In this document: piece by piece, positions 59,801-64,000 of the stretch | Position numbering within the stretch: the stretch's first letter is position 1 | Layout: every line of letters starts with the position of its first letter | Assembly (NCBI GenBank): GCA_038501625.1 | Contig: JAZAYU010000943.1 | Span: 53,833-117,832, forward strand | Direction: 5' to 3' | Length of the DNA: 64,000 bases | Origin: Corbicula japonica | Lineage: Eukaryota > Mollusca > Bivalvia > Venerida > Cyrenidae | Position numbers and translations under genes: made by a program | Notes under the pieces: model-generated | What the model saw: only the letters and a program-made list of their open reading frames with translations | The model's database searches: none | Told to the model about the DNA's origin: nothing

Positions 59801-61867
59801 AGGTGAGTTACAGAATCAGGGAATATAGTGTTCAATTCAGGATATGCCTTACAACAGGTGACTGTCAGAATCAGGGAATATATTGTTCAATTCAGGATGT
59901 GCCTTACAACAGGTGACTGTCAGAATCAGGGAATATATTGTTCAATTCAGGATGTGCCTTACAACAGGTGAGTTACTGAATCAGGGAATATAGTATTCAA
60001 CTCAGGATGTGCCTCACAATAGTTGAGTGACAGAATCAGGGAATATAGTGTTCAACTCAGGATGTGCGTCACAACAGGTGAGTGACTGAATCAGGGAATA
60101 TAGTGTTCAATTCAGGATGTGCCTAACAACGGCTGAGTGACAGAATCAGGGAATATAGTGTTCAACTCAGGATGTGCCTCACAACGGGTGAGTGACAGAA
60201 TCAGGAAATATAGTGTTCAACTCAGGATGTGCCTCTTAACAGGTGAGTGTACTGAATCAGGGAATATAGTGTTCAATTCAGAATGTGCCTCCGAACAGGT
60301 GAGTGACAGAATCAGGGAATATAGTGTTCAACTCAGGATGTGCCTCCGAACAGGTGAGTGACTGAATCAGGGAATATAGTGTTCAATTCAGGATGTGCCT
60401 CACAACAGGTGAGTGACAGAATCAGGGAATATAGTGTTCAATTCAGGATGTGCCTCACAATAGGTGAGTGACAGAATCAGGGAATATAGTGTTCAACTCA
60501 TGATGTGCCCCCACAACAGGTGAGTGACAGAATCAGGGAATATAGTATTCAATTCCGGATGTGCCTCACAACAGGTGAGTTATTGAATCAGGGAATAAAG
60601 TGTTCAATTCAGGATGTGCCTCACAACAGGTGAGTGACAGAATCAGGGAATATAGTGTTCAACTCAGGATGTGCCTCACAACAGGTGGGTGACGGAATCA
60701 GGGAATATAGTGTTCAATTCAGGATGTGCTTCACAACGGGTGAGTGATAGTATCAGGTAATAGAGGTTTTAAACTCACAATGATGAGATTAAGAATAAGG
60801 GCATGTTTTACATGGAATTTGTGATGAAGAATTAGGGACGTTATATTTCATGTCAGGATGTTCCTGGAAGCATGTGAGACATATATAATTAGCAGAAAAA
60901 CTTTCAGCACGATATTTGTCTTGTCACACACAGTAGTAGAGAAACTCAACTAGGGAAAATATTGCACAACCTTGGACATTCCAACCATTAAATGAGATAG
61001 AGAATTAAGAAATGTACTTATCAAGCTCTGTAAAACAGCTGCAGAGGGAATACTGATAATACACTTATTTTCGTGGGCATACAGTTTCGTAGATTTCGGT
61101 TAAGTGACATTTTTTCCTTCGAGTGCTCTTTATATAATGGTTTTGAATTTTCTTCAAAAGGTTTATTTTCACTAAAAATTTTCGAGGCAGTTTGGAATTC
61201 GTGGAACGATCTGCCCACAAATACCACGAAATGTAGTACCCAACGAAAATTTCTTGTTTTTTTCAGAACACTAACCGCATAATACAGTAATGGAATAAGA
61301 GAGAGAAAATGTGTACAATGTTCATAACCGATAAGGACAGTGATCACGGAATTTATGAAAAGGAAGCTAAATAAATATAGTATTTTTATTTTAACCAGTT
61401 TAGGTGCGAATTAGGGAAATGTTTGAACGTGGTTATTACCGTGCATGGATTTTTTCGGCCGATAAAGGTTAAGAAAATAAGTTATTAATAATGATGAATT
61501 TATACATGTACGTTCCCTTTGTTAAAACACAGTACACATTTTTTTTCTCGCTGCAGATCTCAAAACTTCACAAATTGTATCAGTTCTCAAATAACGTGCA
61601 TCTAAATTTCAGAGTTACGGTTAGATATTTTCAATGGATTTCTTCTCTCGTCAGAAATGCAAAACTATCGTCGGAGGTAAGCGCGAAGTCCTTTATTCAA
61701 GAAATGTTAATGAACAATTAGAGAGTGTGAGCGATCTTGGAACAAGAAACCAAACTTCTGTGGACGAAATTTCTGAGAACGAAATCGATGTAGACGAGCA
61801 TTCGGAGGACGTAATCACTACATGTTTTAAGTGCTGTAATTCGTCAAATTACTGTAACCGAAATTAG
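35881..61867 (+). CDS. Ly6/uPAR (LU-domain) secreted protein gene, four exons, one in-frame stop
   Basis: Joining 35881-35896, 39918-40036, 41939-42010 and 61655-61867 gives 140 codons. Residues 1-18 are a signal peptide (MTVFAILIAALCVLHIHA). The mature part has the LU-domain cysteine order: CLRC (23-26), DC (35), KC (41), SCY (47), GC (65), KC (71) and a C-terminal CFKCCNSSNYCN. LU proteins are small extracellular disulphide-rich three-finger folds that bind receptors, channels or other proteins. The ligand here cannot be told. No hydrophobic GPI-anchor tail follows CN, so a secreted form is expected. Splice phases agree at all three joins (1, 0, 0). Two oddities: codon 42 (40027-40029) is TAA, so this copy is either a pseudogene, carries a nonsense allele or has a sequence error. 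Also, the ~51-residue acidic loop between the seventh and eighth Cys is longer than usual. Intron 3 holds the 55 bp array. Confidence 0.75.
36226..36710 (+). repeat. Probable dispersed repeat with GTCCGTACGTCCATCCGTCC tract
   Basis: CCCTCACAAAGTGGGGGGCA followed by GTCCGTACGTCCATCCGTCC and then ATCAGGCGGATTTCTTTC-type sequence looks like the 5' part of a widespread bivalve repeat (recall). The right boundary is unclear. The 97-codon frame across it is not a gene. Confidence 0.4.
37091..37638. mobile_element. TTAA-bounded non-autonomous element, 548 bp
   Basis: TTAAAGGGAGATGTG at the left and CACATCTCCCTTTAA at the right are perfect inverted copies of 15 bp, with TTAA at both edges. No open reading frame. 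It sits in intron 1 of the Ly6-like gene. Confidence 0.65.
38756..38907. mobile_element. MITE family A, copy 4 (near-perfect palindrome)
   Basis: Arms of about 65 nt (GGTTATAAAACTGAGCATGG, AAACCAGTCTCAAATCTCAA, GCATCTCATTGGCTG, AAATGGCGAC) face each other with only a few mismatches and almost no loop. The ends are CAGTGCCCAC and CCTTCAGCACAG. No target duplication was seen. Confidence 0.8.
38930..39070 (+). repeat. SINE-like repeat, family C, forward copy
   Basis: TTGGTGCACACGAGAACCTA, GGTTAAACTCTCAGTGGC and GTGTTTGGAATGGATCG match 63715-63850. A 145-codon frame starting here is chance. Confidence 0.6.
39918..40036 (+). CDS. Ly6-like gene, exon 2, with premature TAA
   Basis: The strong acceptor TTTTTATTTTTTTATTTAG starts the exon, which completes the signal peptide and encodes ENRMCLRCDNLPHPRDC then DRVVKC, stop, EGD. 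It ends at GGCGAT|GTAAGA in phase 0. The residues after the stop (EGD, then SCYVE of exon 3) continue the family pattern exactly, so the frame is right and the TAA at 40027-40029 is a genuine interruption. A weak alternative donor (AGAGTG|GTCAAG, 40014/40015) would skip the stop in frame but lose the fourth cysteine. Confidence 0.75.
40037..41938 (+). other. Intron 2 of the Ly6-like gene
   Basis: GTAAGA at 40037 to TGTTTTCTTTCAG at 41938. Apart from a family A MITE (40421-40551) it is AT-rich unique sequence with no gene recognised. Confidence 0.6.
40421..40551. mobile_element. MITE family A, copy 5
   Basis: Arms GAAACCAGTCTCAAATCTCA, AGCATCTGATTGGCTG, AAATGTCGACC and their reverse complement meet at a central GACCGGTC. 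Ends CAGTGCTG and AACACTG. Self-complementary over nearly its full length. Confidence 0.8.
41939..42010 (+). CDS. Ly6-like gene, exon 3, progenitor of the 55 bp array
   Basis: A 72 nt exon (24 codons) between TATGTTTTCTTTCAG and AAACAG|GTGAGT, phase 0 on both sides. It reads SCYVEQI then VTESGNIVFNSGCASKQ: the fifth Cys and the conserved GC of LU domains. Its last 48 nt plus the first 7 nt of the following intron equal one 55 bp array unit (one clear difference: AAACAG here versus CAACAG in most units). The unique first 24 nt of the exon are absent from the array. Confidence 0.85.
45377..48902 (+). repeat. Higher-order duplication, copy A (3526 bp)
   Basis: This block of about 64 units is followed directly by a near-identical block at 48903-52428. 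Rare variants such as ATTTCAAATTCAGG (46384 and 49910), GATGATCCTC (45401 and 48927) and TGCCTCTCAA (47391 and 50917) all recur at an offset of exactly 3526. Confidence 0.9.
48903..52428 (+). repeat. Higher-order duplication, copy B (3526 bp)
   Basis: Tandem partner of 45377-48902. One difference noted: T at 50696 versus G at 47170. The part from about 50.5 to 52.5 kb is repeated once more at an offset of 2034 (37 units less 1 bp), reaching about 54.5 kb with more differences. Confidence 0.9.
60771..61654 (+). other. End of intron 3 with decayed array units
   Basis: GAATTAGGGACGTTATATTT, CATGTCAGGATGTTCC, TGGAAGCATGTGAG (60827-60881) is a worn 55 bp unit, and AACTAGGGAAAATATTGCAC (60946 on) may be another. 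The rest is unique. The intron ends at ATTTCTTCTCTCGTCAG. An alternative upstream acceptor (TTTTTTCTCGCTGCAG, 61556) opens a different frame and is out of phase with the Ly6 reading. Confidence 0.55.
61655..61867 (+). CDS. Ly6-like gene, exon 4 (C-terminal)
   Basis: A phase-0 exon of 71 codons beginning KCKTIVGGKREVLYSRN, passing through an acidic stretch (SVDEISENEIDVDEHSED) and ending TCFKCCNSSNYCNRN then TAG. The CC-x5-CN ending is the hallmark of LU domains; the added C-x-x before CC is common in invertebrate members (recall). An in-frame TAG just upstream at 61622-61624 shows that translation cannot come from further left, so the acceptor at 61654 decides the exon start. After the stop a GTGAGTGA donor at 61889 suggests a possible intron in the 3' untranslated region. 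Confidence 0.75.
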   Translation, partial: KCKTIVGGKREVLYSRNVNEQLESVSDLGTRNQTSVDEISENEIDVDEHSEDVITTCFKCCNSSNYCNRN

Positions 61868-62254
61868 TGCCGACCCTGACCCATTTCGGTGAGTGATAAC
61901 AATATTTCTACAGATCACATAATCAGTCATAATGCATTTCAAAGTAAAATTGAGTCTGTTGTTAATGCATCTACATCACTGTGCTTTCTTTCCATGTGGT
62001 CTCAAATCTAATTCTAAAATTAAAAAATTTCCTTTTTTAAACGAAAAGAATATGAAGACGTTATATGTAAACGTAAAAAATATGTAGAATTTAGAATACT
62101 GTGAGATATGCATTTACGTATGATAACCCGCAATAAAATGCCTGCATCGCATGGGACAAAAGCTTTTTGTTAGCGTGTGTCACATATGATTTTATTCCGA
62201 TTCATTACAATTTAAGTGAATATTCGATAAAATTTGTGAAATATGAATAACCGG
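61868..62254. other. 3' flank of the Ly6-like gene
   Basis: AT-rich, containing an AATAAA at about 62132 that could serve as a poly(A) signal. No other gene recognised. Confidence 0.4.
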
Positions 62255-62440
62255 AGTCGCCACACTCAGAAAACAACGCCTCCCCACACCACCTTAAAGT
62301 AGAGAGGAAAAGAAACGAAAACAGTTAACGAAAAGAAGAACCAGTTGGGTTACTGCCTTAGAACGGTCACTGGAAAAAACAATTTACCACTGAGAGTTTA
62401 AACCAGATTCAAGGGTTCCCCCTTTCTAGAAATCTTGATG
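62255..62440 (-). repeat. SINE-like repeat, family C, reverse copy
   Basis: CGCCTCCCCACACCACC, AAGTAGAGAGGAAAAG and ACTGCCTTAGAACGGTC align with 12235-12400. Ends near GTTTAAACCAGATTCAAGGG. Confidence 0.6.
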
Positions 62441-62539
62441 TGATTTTATCTGCTACACAACAAAATAACAAATCATTCCACAGTACTTAATAACATATTT
62501 AACCGGATATTGCTGCTGGTCCTTAAATATACACACTTC

Positions 62540-62646
62540 CAGTGCCCACAGTTATAAAAACTGAGCATGGAAACCAGTCTCAAATCTCACCATTTCAGCC
62601 AATCAGATGCTTAAGATTTGAAACTGGTCTCCAGCTCTGATTTTTT
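62540..62646. repeat. MITE family A, copy with collapsed centre
   Basis: CAGTGCCCACAGTTATAAAA, CTGAGCATGGAAACCAGTC, then directly CCATTTCAGCCAATCAGATG and ACTGGTCTCCAGCTCTG. The centre of the palindrome is deleted. Confidence 0.7.
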
Positions 62647-62767
62647 GCATAATTATTCAGATTCTACTTACAGATCTGCTTCACGGAGTTTGTAAATTTA
62701 AATGGAGAAGAAAGGTACCGAATGGGATGTGTTTCACCAGACGTAAGTCTTTTTTTCATTTACACAT

Positions 62768-62847
62768 CAGTGCCCAAGGTTATAAAACTGAGCATGGAAA
62801 CGAGTCTGAAATCTCAAGTATCTGATTGGATGAAATGGCGACTGGTC
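62768..62847 (+). repeat. MITE family A, left half only
   Basis: CAGTGCCCAAGGTTATAAAA, CTGAGCATGGAAACGAGTC to AAATGGCGACTGGTC. The right arm is missing, as if cut at the palindrome centre. Confidence 0.7.
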
Positions 62848-63120
62848 AATTGTGCACAATTATCTCTTATATAGACGATAGTTTTAACGCATCAAATTAA
62901 ACGTATGACAGTTAAACACAAGGATTAACCATGTTAAACTCATAGGTGAAAGTTGTCAAACCTATGATTTAAGGAAAAATTTTGCACAATTATCTCTCTA
63001 TACCAAAGTTTCCACGCTTAAATTATAGGTTTTACTGATAAACTCTATGTTTGAGTCTGTTAAACACTGCATTTAACTGTTAAACCTAAATAGATGGTTG
63101 AAGTAATTATTGTGCTTACG

Positions 63121-63308
63121 GCATGGCATACACTTCAGGCATGTTCAAAGACGCCAGTTCCAACAGTGCAGACACCGACAATGGTAGGAAAGAAACGTTT
63201 ATTGATGGAAGGCGTCGATATGATGAAGTATTGCAAGCAAGTGTTGTTCAGATGCTGTGGGCAACTGTAACAGGGAGCTCTGTCCAAAGAACGGCACAGT
63301 TCCATCAA
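63121..63308 (+). CDS. Weak candidate exon of unknown protein
   Basis: An open frame including FKDASSNSADTDNGRKETFI and RRRYDEVLQASVVQML ends at TCCATCAA|GTGAGA, a good donor. The upstream acceptor (TACACTTCAG near 63139) has a poor pyrimidine tract, and the minus strand is also open here, so chance is quite possible. No domain recognised. Confidence 0.2.
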
Positions 63309-63689
63309 GTGAGATACACTTATGTTTCTACAATACAAATGTACTTATTTATTCTATTCAAAAGTTAAAACTACATGTGTTTTCTCTAAAAAATAAAGAA
63401 ATCAGTTAGATGCTGGACAATGACACATTCGCTATGATCAACTTAATCATAAAAAGTTATGAAATGAATGATGACTGACTGCGCCGGCCGACATCTAGTT
63501 TATATATAGCTAAAACTGTTACATCCTTCTTACTCGGTTACCTCCCCTGTTCTCTTACACATTACACTTACTCTTACCTTCCTTCTTACTGTTGTATCTT
63601 AATTCTTACTTTTATACCTTCCATTTTCATACAAATACACATTGCCTTTGACGCGCTTTCCTTTCTTCTTACTGTTAAAGCTTACTCTT
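63309..63689. other. Non-coding, ending in a pyrimidine-rich tract
   Basis: From about 63518 to 63690 the plus strand is strongly pyrimidine-rich (CTTCTTACTC, CCTTCCTTCTTACTG). No gene recognised. Confidence 0.45.
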
Positions 63690-63860
63690 ATTTTTTACCT
63701 GTTGGGACAAGCGTGAGGTTGGTGCACCCTAGAACCTGGTTTAAACCCCCAGTGGCAATTTGATTTGCCACTGACCGTTTCGGGGCTATAACCCCTCGGG
63801 TTCTCATTTTTGTTAATTGTTTATGGTGTCCTTTTGAAACTGATCATTTTATTAACCACG
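63690..63860 (+). repeat. SINE-like repeat, family C, forward copy
   Basis: GGTTGGTGCACCCTAGAACC, GGTTTAAACCCCCAGTGGC and GATTTGCCACTGACCG form the conserved core, with box-B-like GGTTTAAACCC. Copies at 12225, 38930 and 62255. A G-run (63895-63907) follows shortly after. Confidence 0.65.
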
Positions 63861-64000
63861 CTCTCTCCCTCTTTCTTCCTTTTGACTGTGCGTGAGGGGG
63901 GGGGGGCTGTTTTTTCTGAATGTGGCAATCCCTGATATGCATACTTCACCTTTCCTCTATAAACATGCTGAAGACAATTGTGCGGTGAATGTGTACATTG

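Larger units (their letters stand above)
42011..60770 (+). repeat. 55 bp tandem array in intron 3: exon 3 end plus donor, ~340 copies
   Basis: All units are in the same orientation. Each reads GTGAGTGACAGAATCAGGG, AATATAGTGTTCAATTCAGG, ATGTGCCTCACAACAG, with scattered substitutions. ACAG/ACTG, AATTC/AACTC, CACAAC/CCGAAC/TACAAC and GTGAGT/GCGAGT are the commonest variants. The period of 55 is steady (for example donors at 42230 and 42285). The span of about 18.8 kb gives about 340 units. Since 55 is not a multiple of 3, frames close within about 60 codons, so no long protein is encoded. Almost every unit carries a 5' splice-site consensus. There are no spacers, so it is not CRISPR-like, and no centromeric or telomeric motif. 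Units are shuffled by larger duplications. Confidence 0.95.

Noticed and set aside
52529..60361. 60-75 codon frames in the 55 bp array (SGNIVFNSGC-like)
   Set aside because: They are echoes of the Ly6 exon read through three frames of a 55 bp unit; each closes at a TGA in a following donor (GAGTGA).
42011..60770. CRISPR-like regular repeats
   Set aside because: Units are contiguous with no unique spacers, there are no cas genes, and the unit matches a neighbouring exon end in what is clearly an animal genome.
61491..61721. Alternative exon from the acceptor at 61556
   Set aside because: Its frame lacks the LU cysteines and it is not the frame ending in CFKCC...CN.

Overview
The window is animal nuclear DNA, AT-rich, with very little coding sequence and a great deal of repetitive DNA. 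Intron-split coding pieces with consensus splice sites, tRNA-related short repeats, palindromic MITEs, a LINE reverse-transcriptase fossil and transposable elements with internal ~160 bp tandem repeats all point to an animal. The repeat families (elements opening with an AGAGGGCCATGATGGCCC-type hairpin, the tRNA-like repeats, the TTAA-flanked MITEs) are ones I associate with bivalve molluscs. That assignment is from memory and was not checked by a search.

Layout. 0-3.7 kb: mostly unique sequence, a palindromic MITE, a tRNA-like repeat, and a candidate C2H2 zinc-finger gene (GC-rich first exon ending at 2639, zinc-finger exon from 3494). 3.7-14.4 kb: three related elements with ~165 bp core repeats (3696-6386 +, 7941-9992 -, 13079-14404 +). 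Between the second and third lie two minus-strand exons of an integrase-core-like protein (11921-12060 and about 10999-11080), the second with a duplicated splice acceptor. 15.2-21.6 kb: nested tandem arrays, namely a ~150 bp unit, a 33 bp minisatellite with an internal inversion, three copies of a long fold-back palindrome, and an ~87 bp unit that carries a 3' splice-site-like motif in each copy. 21.6-35.8 kb: dispersed MITEs and SINE-like pieces, a 1.4 kb hAT-type element with target duplication, a 118 bp hAT MITE, a broken LINE reverse transcriptase, and a tentative five-exon minus-strand gene (32204 down to 27916).

The main result is at 35.9-61.9 kb: a plus-strand, four-exon gene for a small secreted Ly6/uPAR (three-finger, LU-domain) protein. 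Exons are 35881-35896, 39918-40036, 41939-42010 and 61655-61867; all splice phases agree. The signal peptide, the CxxC...DC...C...CY...GC...C pattern and the terminal CFKCC-x5-CN are readable. One in-frame TAA at 40027-40029 interrupts exon 2. Intron 3 (about 19.6 kb) is almost wholly an ~18.8 kb head-to-tail array of about 340 units of 55 bp. Each unit is a copy of the last 48 nt of exon 3 plus the first 7 nt of the intron, so the array is several hundred copies of an exon end with its 5' splice donor (CAG|GTGAGTG). The array has higher-order structure, including a near-identical 3526 bp tandem duplication.

61.9-64 kb: SINE-like and MITE copies plus one weak candidate exon. All exon models come from reading frames and splice consensus only. 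No transcript or homology search was available.
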